Source of the DNA: DATAAP01 sp041690495
GTDB lineage: Bacteria; Pseudomonadota; Alphaproteobacteria; CACIAM-22H2
Assembly: GCA_041690495.1 (NCBI GenBank)
Contig: JAWLHE010000007.1
Coordinates: forward strand, 62,001 to 126,000
Direction of reading: 5' to 3'
Length of the DNA: 64,000 bases
Shown here: positions 36,536-45,213 of the stretch, in pieces
How the letters are laid out: each line of letters starts with the position of its first letter
Numbering within the stretch: position 1 is the stretch's first letter
Program-made: the position numbers and the translations under genes
The notes under the pieces: model-generated
Seen by the model: the letters and a program-made list of their open reading frames with translations, nothing else
The model's database searches: none
What the model was told of the DNA's origin: nothing

Positions 36536-36564
36536 TTGACGGGTTTATTCCCACGGGGTAGACT
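36536..36564 (+). promoter_or_regulatory. Sigma-70-type promoter of ihfA
   Basis: TTGACG at -35 and TAGACT at -10 with an ideal 17-bp spacer, ending 29 bp before the ihfA ATG. A strong AAGGGGG ribosome-binding site lies between them. Confidence 0.65.
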
Positions 36565-36593
36565 TCGTCAGATGATAGGAACAAGGGGGCGTC

Positions 36594-36953
36594 ATGACGG
36601 ACACGACGGTTACCCGCGCCGACCTCAGCGAAGCGGTTTATCAGGAGGTCGGCCTGTCCCGGAACGATTCGGCGGCCTTGGTCGAGACGGTCCTTAATGA
36701 GATAGTCGAGGCGCTTACACGCGGCGAAACCGTGAAGATCTCGTCATTCGGCAGCTTTTCGGTCAGGCAGAAGGGTAAACGGGTCGGCCGCAACCCCAAG
36801 ACCGGCGAGGAGGTACCGATCCTGCCGCGTCGGGTCCTGGTATTCCGGGCGTCGCATGTGCTCAAGAACAAGATCAACCGGGCGCTCAGCAAGGGCGGCG
36901 CGCGTCCGGCTGCACCGGCCGCCGCCGTGCCCGCAGCGGAACCGAAGGTTTGA
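36594..36953 (+). CDS. ihfA: Integration host factor subunit alpha
   Basis: DNA-bending nucleoid protein that pairs with IHF-beta. 119 residues; the HU/IHF core is complete: LSEAVYQEVGLSRNDSAALV, then LTRGETVKISSFGSFSVRQK, the DNA-arm segment GRNPKTGEEVPILPRRVLVF and RASHVLKNKIN. The last ~20 residues are an Ala/Pro tail. A MerR-family gene follows after 6 bp, as is usual for ihfA in proteobacteria. Confidence 0.96.
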   Translation: MTDTTVTRADLSEAVYQEVGLSRNDSAALVETVLNEIVEALTRGETVKISSFGSFSVRQKGKRVGRNPKTGEEVPILPRRVLVFRASHVLKNKINRALSKGGARPAAPAAAVPAAEPKV

Positions 36954-36959
36954 TCGATC

Positions 36960-37451
36960 GTGAAGGCATTGGAACGCCCCGTCGCCGGCTCTGACGTGCC
37001 GCAGGAGGCGTCGCTCGGAAACGGGACGAACCGGCGCGGCGCCAAGTCTGCCAGCGCGTTCCGAACCATAAGCGAGGTTGCGAGCGAGCTCGATGTGCCG
37101 CAGCACGTGCTGCGCTTCTGGGAAACCCGCTTCGCGCAGATCCGCCCGCTGAAGCGCGCCGGCGGCCGCCGCTATTACCGCCCGGAAGATATCGAGCTGC
37201 TGCGCCGCATTCGCGGCCTGCTGTACCAGCACGGCTACACGATCAAAGGCGTGCAGAAGCTATTGCGCGACGGCGGACGGGCAACCGACGAGCCGGTCGC
37301 GGCCGTGGCGGACGAGGCGCCGCCGCAAGCCGTAGCCGCCAAGGCCGGCGTTGCGACAGCGACGGCCGGGGCACAGCCGGACCGGACGATCAAGGCGGTA
37401 ATCGACGAGCTCGTCGAGCTCAGGAATCTGCTTCAGGCGCATCGGCGCTGA
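36960..37451 (+). CDS. MerR-family transcriptional regulator
   Basis: 163 residues. The winged-helix DNA-binding domain is central: FRTISEVASELDVPQHVLRF, WETRFAQIRPLKRAGGRRYY, then PEDIELLRRIRGLLYQHGYT and IKGVQKLL. N- and C-terminal extensions are Ala-rich and low-complexity; the protein ends in a short helix (IDELVELRNLLQAHRR) that may mediate dimerisation. Starts at GTG 36960. This ihfA-linked MerR group is common but its regulon is not established. Confidence 0.9.
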   Translation: MKALERPVAGSDVPQEASLGNGTNRRGAKSASAFRTISEVASELDVPQHVLRFWETRFAQIRPLKRAGGRRYYRPEDIELLRRIRGLLYQHGYTIKGVQKLLRDGGRATDEPVAAVADEAPPQAVAAKAGVATATAGAQPDRTIKAVIDELVELRNLLQAHRR

Positions 37452-37578
37452 CGTACGCTCAAGCTGCCCCCGCGAAGCATTGAATGGTCTTTGTCGTTGC
37501 GGCTATAGTGCCGCGCGCCGTCACGGACGCATGGCAAGTCTTCGGCCCCGCCATGTACCGCGAACGCCGCATTCCGGT

Positions 37579-37655
37579 CGGAGCGTAGCGCAGCCTGGTA
37601 GCGCATCTGCCTGGGGGGCAGGGGGTCGTGGGTTCAAATCCCGCCGCTCCGACCA
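37579..37655 (+). tRNA. tRNA-Pro (anticodon GGG)
   Basis: A 77-nt cloverleaf with encoded CCA end. Acceptor stem CGGAGCG pairs with CGCTCCG, D-stem GCGC/GCGC, anticodon stem TCTGC/GCAGG with loop CTGGGGG giving anticodon GGG, and T-arm GTGGG-TTCAAAT-CCCGC. Reads CCC/CCU proline codons. No duplicated 3' end was seen downstream, so no sign of an integrated element. Confidence 0.96.
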
Positions 37656-38148
37656 TCATTCCCGAACCAGCGACATGAGCGAGGGGCGGCGCGCGAGACC
37701 GCCCCGCGGCCGATCGAGTGCGGGGAGCACTGCCTGTCGAAGGCGGGCCGGTCGACGATGACCCGATGTTCGCGTTGCAGCTGCCCGCCTATCGGGTTGC
37801 GACGAGCCCGGATGAGTGCGTTCATCGCAGCAAGGCCCCGGCTGCGTCGTCCAAAGGGATACAGTCATTCGTACCTGCCGCCTCGGACGGATGAGACATG
37901 GGGCGGGCTGAGGCTTTCGCATAGAGTTTCGCGGTTTGCGTCACCGCAATTGCGAATGAGCATTGCGCAACGATGCGGCGCAACAGGCGCGCGCTGCATC
38001 TATTGATGACCGACCTGGATCGATCGATGTCCCCGCGCGGATCTGTTCGGCAACAACGCGGATATCCAGCGATGCGCTCATGTTCTACCGGCTCGTTGGC
38101 TGGTCATGCCGGTGATGGTCCTCCGGTCAGGCGAAGAATCCGGATCCC
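37656..38148. other. Non-coding stretch after tRNA-Pro
   Basis: About 490 bp in which I see no convincing gene, RNA or repeat. A few short open frames exist on both strands but none has a recognisable domain or ribosome-binding site. Confidence 0.5.
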
Positions 38149-39699
38149 GTGATCGAGTATCAGGCGCGGCGCACCATTCGGGATGGGGGGCCGCGAGTCG
38201 AAACCCTCCGGCACCCGGCGGCCGCTCTTGCCGTCGCGTTGCTGCTCAGCGCGGTCCCTGCGCTGGTGCGCGCCGTCTACTATCCCGACTATCCCGGCAC
38301 GGACGACAGTTTCATCCATGCCGCGATTATCGGGAATCTCGCGGCAGGGTGGGGCTGGGGCATCAATCCGGGCGAGCCGGTCAACCTGTCGACAAGCCCG
38401 TTGTTCACGCTGATCATGCTCGCAGTATCGCGGGTCTGGCCGGACGTCGTCGCTGCCGGCTCCGCGATGTCGGTGGCGGCGGTGTCGCTCGGCGTCTTTG
38501 GAACCTTCGTCGTCGCCGGACGGATGACGAACAATGCCGCCGTCGGCCTGTGCGCCGCCGCCGTTGCCGCGACGAATGTTCACCTCTGGCGATGGGCAGG
38601 CACGTTCATCGAGGCGCCGCCCGCGTATGCCGGCGTCATTGCGGTTCTGGTCGCGTTCGACTCTCTCTATCGCGCGCCGCTGCGGAAACCGGAGCTCGCC
38701 CGGTTCGTCGCGCTCGGCTTCTCGATCGGGATTCTCGCGCTGCTGAGATTCGAGTGCGGACTGCTCGGACTGGCGTTCTTCGCGCATCATCTCGTCAATG
38801 ACCGCCGCTATCTGATTTCGCGCTACGCAGCAGCGGCATTCGGCCTTGCCGTGCCGCTCGCGGCATGGGCGATATTCGCCGGGGCGACCTTTGGCGCCGT
38901 GATTCCGACGACCTTCGGAGCAAAGACCTCGGCGGGGCTGATCGTCTTCAATCCGGCTCTGCTCGTGCAGTATGCCCGCGTCCTCGGGTCGGGGTTTCTC
39001 GCGGGAATCGTCCTGACAGCCGGCGCGGTCGCGTTGCTGATCGTCGAGGGCGCATCCGGGGCACTGCTTGCCGCGATACGCCGATCCGCCCTGTTCGTGG
39101 CATTCGCCGCCGCCGTTCTGGCGTTCTACTATCTCAAGACGGAATCGCTACAAAGCCCTGCCAGGTACATGCTGCCGGCAATGGCCGTCCTGCCGCTCGC
39201 GGCGGCACCGTTCCTCGCCGCCGCGTGGAGCGCCGCGCGTGCCTGGCGGGTCGGAGCCGTCGCGATCATCGCCGTGCAGCTCGTCGTGGCGGCGCTCACC
39301 AACCATCTGCGGGTCGCGCCTGTCCTGGCCCAGATGAACGATGGTTATGTCGCCGCCATGAGCGCGGTCGCCGAGCAACTCAACCGGCGTTGCAGCGTCG
39401 GCGACGTGGTGCTGGTCGAATTCGACATCGGCGTGGTCTCGTATCGTCACGATCATGGCTGCCGGATCGCGGACGGCGGCGCGCTCGCCTCGCCGGAGTT
39501 GCGCGGCCTGACCATCGCCGAGAAGGTCGCGGTGACGCACGCACGCTACGTTGTCGAGTCGCTGGGCGATCCGGATCGCAGCGCGCTCGACCGGGTACCG
39601 GCTGCGACGCTGCGCTGGAGCCGTGCCTTCGCTTCGCACAGCGTTGGGGCGCCCGATCGCACGTATGTCGTTCGTCTCTTCGAGATCGTGCCACCGTGA
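38149..39699 (+). CDS. Polytopic membrane protein resembling GT-C glycosyltransferases
   Basis: 516 residues with about ten hydrophobic segments up to roughly residue 395 and a soluble C-terminal domain of about 120 residues. The first external loop carries YPDYPGTDDSFIHAAIIGNL; an Asp pair at this place is typical of GT-C enzymes (ArnT/PMT-like) that use polyprenyl-linked sugars. A second hint is the WRWAGTFIEAPPAYAGVI loop. The C-terminal part (from CSVGDVVLVEFDIGVVSYRH) has the look of the small periplasmic domain of such enzymes. Start is a GTG at 38149. No other cell-envelope gene is adjacent, so substrate and acceptor are unknown. Confidence 0.7.
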   Translation: MIEYQARRTIRDGGPRVETLRHPAAALAVALLLSAVPALVRAVYYPDYPGTDDSFIHAAIIGNLAAGWGWGINPGEPVNLSTSPLFTLIMLAVSRVWPDVVAAGSAMSVAAVSLGVFGTFVVAGRMTNNAAVGLCAAAVAATNVHLWRWAGTFIEAPPAYAGVIAVLVAFDSLYRAPLRKPELARFVALGFSIGILALLRFECGLLGLAFFAHHLVNDRRYLISRYAAAAFGLAVPLAAWAIFAGATFGAVIPTTFGAKTSAGLIVFNPALLVQYARVLGSGFLAGIVLTAGAVALLIVEGASGALLAAIRRSALFVAFAAAVLAFYYLKTESLQSPARYMLPAMAVLPLAAAPFLAAAWSAARAWRVGAVAIIAVQLVVAALTNHLRVAPVLAQMNDGYVAAMSAVAEQLNRRCSVGDVVLVEFDIGVVSYRHDHGCRIADGGALASPELRGLTIAEKVAVTHARYVVESLGDPDRSALDRVPAATLRWSRAFASHSVGAPDRTYVVRLFEIVPP

Positions 39700-39777
39700 C
39701 GGCCCGTGCGGCCGCGTTTGGAACCAGTCTGGCGCGTACGGGTTGGATCTGATGAAGACCTTTCCAGCGAGGCGGTT

Positions 39778-40023
39778 GTGGCTGACGTACTGCCCGACAC
39801 TCACACGGAGCTATGGGTCCGCCCGGCCGGCGGCCGATGGCGCATTCAGCGCGCTGGCACCGGCCAGATACTCGGCGAGTACGAGGGGCGAGCGGAAGCG
39901 ATCCAGGAAGCCCGGCTGATCGCGCAGCGTGAACCCGACACTGCGGTGAAGTTCGAGCATGCGAACGGTACGATGGAAATTGTGCCGCTGCTCGGGCCCG
40001 GCTCCGCCAGCGGGCAGGGTTGA
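39778..40023 (+). CDS. DUF2188-like small protein
   Basis: 81 residues from the GTG at 39778; a GTG at 39706 would add 24 non-conserved-looking residues. The core ELWVRPAGGRWRIQRAGTGQ, then LGEYEGRAEAIQEARLIAQR and AVKFEHANGTMEIV, has the pattern of DUF2188 (a tryptophan-containing beta-hairpin, an alpha-helix with AIxxAR, and a terminal strand with a Gly turn). Function unknown. A possible 56-residue gene follows 5 bp later. Confidence 0.6.
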   Translation: MADVLPDTHTELWVRPAGGRWRIQRAGTGQILGEYEGRAEAIQEARLIAQREPDTAVKFEHANGTMEIVPLLGPGSASGQG

Positions 40024-40028
40024 AGAGG

Positions 40029-40199
40029 ATGAAGAGCCGCCGCCGACCGGTACGCCCCGAGGAGGAGGACCGTGGTGCGCAGGCGGCCGCATTGCGCCGC
40101 CGCGAGCGCCCGGCGGGGCGCGTTCCAGCCGGAGACGAGGGGCTCAAGCCCAATCCCGACGCTCACCCGGTCGAGGAGACCGTTTCGGACACCGAATAG
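40029..40199 (+). CDS. Possible 56-residue charged protein
   Basis: Short open frame starting MKSRRRPVRPEEEDRG and ending ADEG-like acidic sequence with HPVEETVSDTE. It is directly preceded by GAAGAGG, a reasonable ribosome-binding site, and begins 5 bp after the DUF2188-like gene in the same direction. Composition is strongly charged (Arg-rich N-terminus, Glu/Asp-rich C-terminus) and probably disordered. No family recognised. Confidence 0.4.
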   Translation: MKSRRRPVRPEEEDRGAQAAALRRRERPAGRVPAGDEGLKPNPDAHPVEETVSDTE

Positions 40200-40296
40200 C
40201 GGGGATCGGTCGGAGGCCGCACAATCGGCGGATGCTGGAGAGGCGCGGGCTTTCAACCTGTATTAACCAAACCTTCAGGTCTTAACCCTAGAACAA

Positions 40297-40313
40297 GTCC
40301 AAGGTCCTTGGAC
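40297..40313. promoter_or_regulatory. 17-bp perfect palindrome before the sensor kinase gene
   Basis: GTCCAAGG-T-CCTTGGAC, ending 16 bp before the GTG start at 40330. It could be an operator or, in RNA, an 8-bp hairpin next to the ribosome-binding site. The palindrome is seen directly; its role is not known. Confidence 0.4.
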
Positions 40314-40329
40314 CCCTAGGGGAAATGCC

Positions 40330-42333
40330 GTGAGCAGTCGTCTTTCGAAAGACCGGCTGGGCGTGCGTACGAGCGCGAAGAGCGCCGGCCGCTCGGCAGT
40401 GGTAGCTATGGAGGCGCACTGCAAGATGCTCGAGCGACAGCTCCGCGATATGGAGCAACGCTTCCAGGACCTGCTCGACGCATCTTCCGACTGGATCTGG
40501 GAGACGGACCACGAGTTGCGTTTCACCGGGTTTTCCGGCCGGCTCGCCGAAGTGAGCGGCGTCGATCCCAAGGCGCTGATCGGCAAGAAGCGCAGCGATC
40601 TGATGGACCCATCGATTGCGGAGGATGTCCGACGCGCTCACCTCGACGATCTCGCGGCGCTGCGTCCGTTCCGCGATTTTACATACCGGACGGTCACCGC
40701 AATGGGAACCCGCTACTTCACCATCAGCGGCAAGCCCTGCTTCGATGCAGACGGACGGTTTACCGGCTATCGCGGCACCGGCCGCGACATCACGGCCGAA
40801 ATGGAGGCGCGGCAGAGTGCGCAAATGATCCATGCGCGCTTCGTCGACGCGATCGAGAGCGTTCCCGCGAGCCTGATGCTGCATGATGCCGAAGACCGGC
40901 TCGTGATCTGCAACACGATCACCCGCACGTTCTTCCCGGGTCTCGACGACCTGCTCGTGCCCGGAACGAAGTTCGAGGATCTCGTCAAGGCGCAGGCCGC
41001 GCGAGGAACCCTGCCTTCCGCGGTCGGCCGGGTCGACGATTGGCTCGAAGAGCGGATGGACGCGCACCGCAACCCCAAAGGGGCCATCACGCGCAAGCAT
41101 TCTGACGGCCGCTGGATCAGGATCATCGAGCGAAAGACCTCCGAAGGCGGCACGATCGGCATCCGCGTCGACGTCACCGAGCTCAAGAGCAAGGAGGAGC
41201 AGCTCGCACAGCAGACGGCGCTGCTCCAGGCAACCCTCGACAACATCAGCCAGGGCCTGAGCGTCTACGATGCCGATCTGAAGCTGGTCGCGTTCAACGC
41301 ACGCTACATCGAGATGCTCGGCGTGCCGCCGGAATTCGGGCAGATCGGCCGGCCCTTCCAGGACGTCGTGCGCTGGAACGCGGAGCACGGCGAATATGGA
41401 CCGGGAACGCCGGACGAGCATATCGCCAGTCGCATAGCGCTGGTGACCAGGCCGGAGCCACATCATCTCGAACGCCGGCGGCCCGACGGCACGCATATCG
41501 AGATTCAAGGACGCCCGATGCCGGGCGGAGGCTTCGTCACGACCTACACGGACGTGACCGAGCGCAAGCAGTTCCAGGAGACGCTCGAGGCCAATGCGGC
41601 GCGGCTCGAGGAGTACGCGCAGGAGCTCAAGAAATCGAACACCGAGCTCGAGCAGTTCGCCTATGTCGCATCGCATGACTTGCAAGAGCCGCTGCGGATG
41701 GTGGGCAGCTACTGCCAACTCCTGCAGCGGCGGTACAAGGGCAAGCTCGACAAGGACGCGGACGAGTTCATCGGCTTCGCCGTCGAAGGCGCCACGCGCA
41801 TGCAGCGGATGATCAACGATCTGCTCACATATTCGCGCGTCGGCCGCACAGGAAAGGGGATGACGGATGTCGCGATCGAGGAGATCGCCAGGACTGCGGT
41901 CGCGAACCTCCAGGCCGCGATCGCGGAAAGCGGGGCAACGGTGACATGGGCGGCGCTGCCATCGGTCATGGGAGAGAAGGTGCAGCTCCTGCAGCTCTTC
42001 CAGAACCTCATCGGCAACGCGATCAAGTTCCGCGCCGAGGGCCGCAGCGTCGAGGTCCGGATCGATGCCCGGCAGGAGGGCGACGCCTGGCACTTCACCG
42101 TTTGCGACAATGGCATCGGCATCGAGCCGCAATATGCCGAGCGCATCTTCCTGATCTTTCAGCGCCTGCACGACCGCTCGAAATACCAGGGCACGGGCAT
42201 CGGCCTGGCGGTGTGCAAGAAGGTCGTCGAGCATCATGGCGGCCGCATCTGGATCGAATCAGAGCCCGGCAAGGGAACCACGTTCCATTTCACATTGAGC
42301 CGCGATCCCCTGGCTCGAAAGGAGTCCGCATGA
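40330..42333 (+). CDS. PAS-domain sensor histidine kinase
   Basis: 667 residues, no transmembrane segments, so a cytosolic sensor. Three PAS-type domains at about 45-155 (ending YRGTGRDITAEMEA), 165-285 (RVDVTELKS) and 295-412 (LDNISQGLSVYDADLKLVAF, a PAS_7-type domain). The histidine phosphorylation site is His449 in ASHDLQEPLRMV, of the phytochrome/cyanobacterial-like HisKA group. The ATPase domain has the N-box NLIGNAIKF, G1 DNGIGI and G2 YQGTGIGLAVCKK. Its stop codon overlaps the response-regulator start. GTG start. The PAS ligand or cofactor is not evident. Confidence 0.93.
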   Translation: MSSRLSKDRLGVRTSAKSAGRSAVVAMEAHCKMLERQLRDMEQRFQDLLDASSDWIWETDHELRFTGFSGRLAEVSGVDPKALIGKKRSDLMDPSIAEDVRRAHLDDLAALRPFRDFTYRTVTAMGTRYFTISGKPCFDADGRFTGYRGTGRDITAEMEARQSAQMIHARFVDAIESVPASLMLHDAEDRLVICNTITRTFFPGLDDLLVPGTKFEDLVKAQAARGTLPSAVGRVDDWLEERMDAHRNPKGAITRKHSDGRWIRIIERKTSEGGTIGIRVDVTELKSKEEQLAQQTALLQATLDNISQGLSVYDADLKLVAFNARYIEMLGVPPEFGQIGRPFQDVVRWNAEHGEYGPGTPDEHIASRIALVTRPEPHHLERRRPDGTHIEIQGRPMPGGGFVTTYTDVTERKQFQETLEANAARLEEYAQELKKSNTELEQFAYVASHDLQEPLRMVGSYCQLLQRRYKGKLDKDADEFIGFAVEGATRMQRMINDLLTYSRVGRTGKGMTDVAIEEIARTAVANLQAAIAESGATVTWAALPSVMGEKVQLLQLFQNLIGNAIKFRAEGRSVEVRIDARQEGDAWHFTVCDNGIGIEPQYAERIFLIFQRLHDRSKYQGTGIGLAVCKKVVEHHGGRIWIESEPGKGTTFHFTLSRDPLARKESA

Positions 42334-42788
42334 CCGCGCGCATGACCAATCGCCCGATCGAGATTCTCCTGGTCGAGGACAATCTCGGCGACGCGCGTCT
42401 GACACAGGAAGCCCTGAAAGAGGGCAAGGTGCGCAACAACCTCCACCATGCCCGCGACGGCGTCGAGGCGATGGCGTTCCTGCGCCGCGACGGGGCGAAC
42501 GCCGACGCCCCGAGGCCGGATCTGGTGCTGCTGGACCTCAACCTGCCGCGCAAGGACGGTCGCGAGGTGCTGGGCGAGATGAAGGAGGATCCCGATCTCC
42601 GGCTGATCCCCGTGGTCGTGCTGACGACCTCGGAAGCCGAGCAGGACGTGCTTCGGACATACGAGCTCCGCGCGAACTGCTACATCACCAAGCCCGTGGA
42701 CCTGGAGAAGTTCATCACGATCGTCCGCAGCATCGAGGATTTCTGGCTGACGATTGTCCGCCTGCCGTCGTTCGACGCGCACGTCTGA
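42330..42788 (+). CDS. Single-domain response regulator (Rcp1-like)
   Basis: 152-residue receiver without output domain. Phosphoacceptor Asp69 in LVLLDLNLPRKDGRE, acidic pocket LLVEDN (13-18), conserved Thr-Thr in VVVLTTSEAEQDV and Lys in YITKPVDLEKF. This form (ILLVEDNLGDARLTQEALKE) is the phytochrome-partner type found with SHDLQEPLR kinases. ATG overlaps the upstream kinase stop by 4 bp, so it is almost certainly that kinase's partner. It probably passes phosphate onward or acts by protein contact. Confidence 0.94.
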   Translation: MTARMTNRPIEILLVEDNLGDARLTQEALKEGKVRNNLHHARDGVEAMAFLRRDGANADAPRPDLVLLDLNLPRKDGREVLGEMKEDPDLRLIPVVVLTTSEAEQDVLRTYELRANCYITKPVDLEKFITIVRSIEDFWLTIVRLPSFDAHV

Positions 42789-42813
42789 CCCGGGCAGGAA
42801 GGCGTCAGCGCGC

Positions 42814-43968
42814 ATGCTCGTCGGCACGAAAATCTCGGTTCTCCTCGTCGAGGACAACCCCGGCGATGCGCGGCTGACACGCGAGATGCTGGGCGAGGTG
42901 GAATCGTTCGAGTTCGACCTCGAACATGTCGAGCGCCTCGCCGATGCGATTGCCGCACTTGCGCGCGCCAGGTTCGACGTCATTCTTCTCGATCTCTCGC
43001 TCCCCGACTCGCAAGGCCTCGACGGCATCGCGCAGCTGCAGAAATCCGCGCCGACTGTTCCGGTCGTGGTGCTGACCGGCCGCAGCGACGACGCGGTGGC
43101 GATCGAAGTAGTCAAGGCCGGCGCCGACGACTACCTGATCAAGGGGCAGAGCGATGGACAGTTGATGGTGCGGGCCATCCGCTATTCGGTCGAGCGCGCG
43201 CGCGGCCGGCTGCTGCTGGTCGACGCCAAGGCGAAAGCCGAGATCGCCAACCGCGTCAAGACCGAGTTCCTCGCCAACATGAGCCATGAGCTGCGCACGC
43301 CGCTCAATGCCATCATGGGATTCTCGGAACTGCTCAAGGCGGAGATGCTGGGCCCGCTGGGCCACCCCTCCTACGCCGAGTACGCGAAGGATATCTACCA
43401 GAGCGCGGCGCATCTGCTGCAGATCATCAACGACATCCTCGATCTCTCGAAGGTCGAGGCCGGCAAGATCGAGCTCGACGAGCGGCCCATCGATCTCAAT
43501 ACGCTGGTAACGGCGTCGCTGCGCCTGATCACCGAGCGCGCGAGCGAGGCCGGCGTCGAGATCGTCAATGAGCTGCCGGCCGACCTGCCGCGACTCTATG
43601 CCGACGAGCGGCTGCTCAAGCAGATCCTGATCAACCTGCTGTCGAACGCCGTCAAGTTCACCAAGAGCGGCGGCTCGGTGAAGGTCCAGGCCTGGCGTGA
43701 GCCGACGGGTGTTCTGGCGCTCGCTGTCGCGGATACCGGCATCGGCATCTCCGAGGAGAACCTGCCGCGCGTGATGGAGCCGTTCCGCCAGGCCGACGCG
43801 ACGCTGAGCCGCAAATACGAGGGCACCGGGCTCGGTCTGCCGCTGGTGAAATCCTTCGTCGAGCTGCATCGCGGCGTTTTCGAGCTCAAGAGCCAGGTGA
43901 ATGCCGGGACGACGGCGCTGGCGCGATTCCCGCGCGACCGGGTGATGGAGAGCGCCGCCGCCGGCTGA
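42814..43968 (+). CDS. Hybrid protein: N-terminal receiver plus histidine kinase
   Basis: 384 residues. Receiver domain at about 5-125 with Asp60 in VILLDLSLPDSQGL, then a short coiled linker and a HisKA/HATPase core: His158 in LANMSHELRTPLNAIMGFSE, N-box INLLSNAVKFTK, G1 ADTGIGIS, G2 YEGTGLGLPLVKSF. A receiver placed before the kinase suggests that phosphorylation by an upstream kinase controls its kinase activity. The gene is 25 bp after the response regulator, so the three form one signalling operon. Start ATG 42814 (MLVGTKISVLLVEDN). Ends 5 bp from a convergent MFS gene. Confidence 0.92.
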   Translation: MLVGTKISVLLVEDNPGDARLTREMLGEVESFEFDLEHVERLADAIAALARARFDVILLDLSLPDSQGLDGIAQLQKSAPTVPVVVLTGRSDDAVAIEVVKAGADDYLIKGQSDGQLMVRAIRYSVERARGRLLLVDAKAKAEIANRVKTEFLANMSHELRTPLNAIMGFSELLKAEMLGPLGHPSYAEYAKDIYQSAAHLLQIINDILDLSKVEAGKIELDERPIDLNTLVTASLRLITERASEAGVEIVNELPADLPRLYADERLLKQILINLLSNAVKFTKSGGSVKVQAWREPTGVLALAVADTGIGISEENLPRVMEPFRQADATLSRKYEGTGLGLPLVKSFVELHRGVFELKSQVNAGTTALARFPRDRVMESAAAG

Positions 43969-43973
43969 TGCGT

Positions 43974-45212
43974 CTACGGATCCTCGGGTCTCCGGTTGGC
44001 GGCGAACCACAGCCAGCCCGCGACCTGCGCTGCGAAGACGATGGCGAAGGCCGCCTGATGGCCGGCCGGTGAGAAGCGGGCGCCTTCGGGCGTGAACCAG
44101 CTGATGATCGCGCCGACGCCGGCCTGGATGGCAAAGGCGCAGAGGAAGATCAGCAGGTTCAACCCGGAATTGACCCGTCCGGCCAGCTCTGCCGGGTACT
44201 GCCGGGTCAGATACGAGAATCCCAGGACGGATCCGGTGCCGAGCAGGACGAACGCGACCCACAGAACCGCACTGCCGGTCGTCACGTTCATCACCAGCGG
44301 CACCTGCACAATCAGATAGAGGCCGACCGCAGAAGAGAGCAGGGTGCGGTGACGGATGCCCGCGCGCATCAGCCGATCGGCAATCACGCCGCCGAGGGCG
44401 TAGCCGGGAATCATCGCCGCGGCGACGAAGAACAGCACGGCCGCGGTTGCTTCGCGGTCGAACCCGGCGACGTCGCGCAACCACGGCCCGGTCCACAGCC
44501 CCTGATAGGCGAGAAAGCTCGCCTGCGCCGTGACGGTGACCGGCGCCACGCTCCAGAACTTTGCCGAGCCAAGAATGGCGCCGACCGCGCGGACCTGGTC
44601 CCTGAGATGGCCGCCGGTGCCGGCGCCGCGATCCGGCACGGCGCTCCAGATGTAGGCTGACGCCGCAGCCGTGAGTCCGGCGAGGCACAGGAACAGGAAA
44701 CGCCAGTCGGTGATCTTGAGCAGCCATTCGACGGGCAGGGTCGCGACGGTGGCGCCAAGGCCGCCGAAGCCGAGAATGAATCCGTTGGCGGCGGCAAGGC
44801 GCTGCGGCGGCCAGAACATCACATTGGCCTTGAAGCTCGCCATCAGGCATGACGAGACGCCGAGCCCGATCAGCGCGCGCCCGAGCGCGAGCTGCGGTAC
44901 GTCGCGGGCGAGGGCGAACACGATCGACCCCGCGGCGGCGCAGAGCAGCAGGGACGCCTCGACCCGGCGTGGCCCGAAGCGATCGAGCAGGATGCCGAGC
45001 GGGAGCTGAAACAGGGCGAAGGTAATGAAATAGGCGCTGGTCAGCAGCCCCAGCCCCGCCGCATCGAGTCCGAGATCGGCGACCAGATCCGGGCCGATCA
45101 CGGCGTTGACGGTGCGATAGAGATAGCTGAGGAAATATCCGGCGGCGAACGGCAGGAAGCAGGTGGCGATCAGCCTGGGAAGGCCGACCGGCCCGACGGC
45201 GGTGCTCGGCAA
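43974..45212 (-). CDS. MFS transporter
   Basis: 412 residues with 12 predicted helices. The MFS loop after TM2 reads LPLGILLDRFGPRRVEASLL and TM1 contains AGYFLSYLYRTVNAVIGPDL. Second half includes GVIADRLMRAGIRHRTLL. Start is a TTG at 45212, one base after the stop of the small upstream gene, so translation may be coupled. Its substrate is not deducible. Confidence 0.85.
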   Translation of the reverse strand: MPSTAVGPVGLPRLIATCFLPFAAGYFLSYLYRTVNAVIGPDLVADLGLDAAGLGLLTSAYFITFALFQLPLGILLDRFGPRRVEASLLLCAAAGSIVFALARDVPQLALGRALIGLGVSSCLMASFKANVMFWPPQRLAAANGFILGFGGLGATVATLPVEWLLKITDWRFLFLCLAGLTAAASAYIWSAVPDRGAGTGGHLRDQVRAVGAILGSAKFWSVAPVTVTAQASFLAYQGLWTGPWLRDVAGFDREATAAVLFFVAAAMIPGYALGGVIADRLMRAGIRHRTLLSSAVGLYLIVQVPLVMNVTTGSAVLWVAFVLLGTGSVLGFSYLTRQYPAELAGRVNSGLNLLIFLCAFAIQAGVGAIISWFTPEGARFSPAGHQAAFAIVFAAQVAGWLWFAANRRPEDP

Positions 45213-45213
45213 A

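Noticed and set aside
37758..38006. Open frame of about 80 codons after tRNA-Pro
   Set aside because: No ribosome-binding site, no domain, Arg/Ser/Cys-rich composition typical of random GC-rich frames.
37579..38148. tRNA-Pro as an integration site for a genomic island
   Set aside because: No integrase gene, no repeat of the tRNA 3' end and ordinary gene content downstream.
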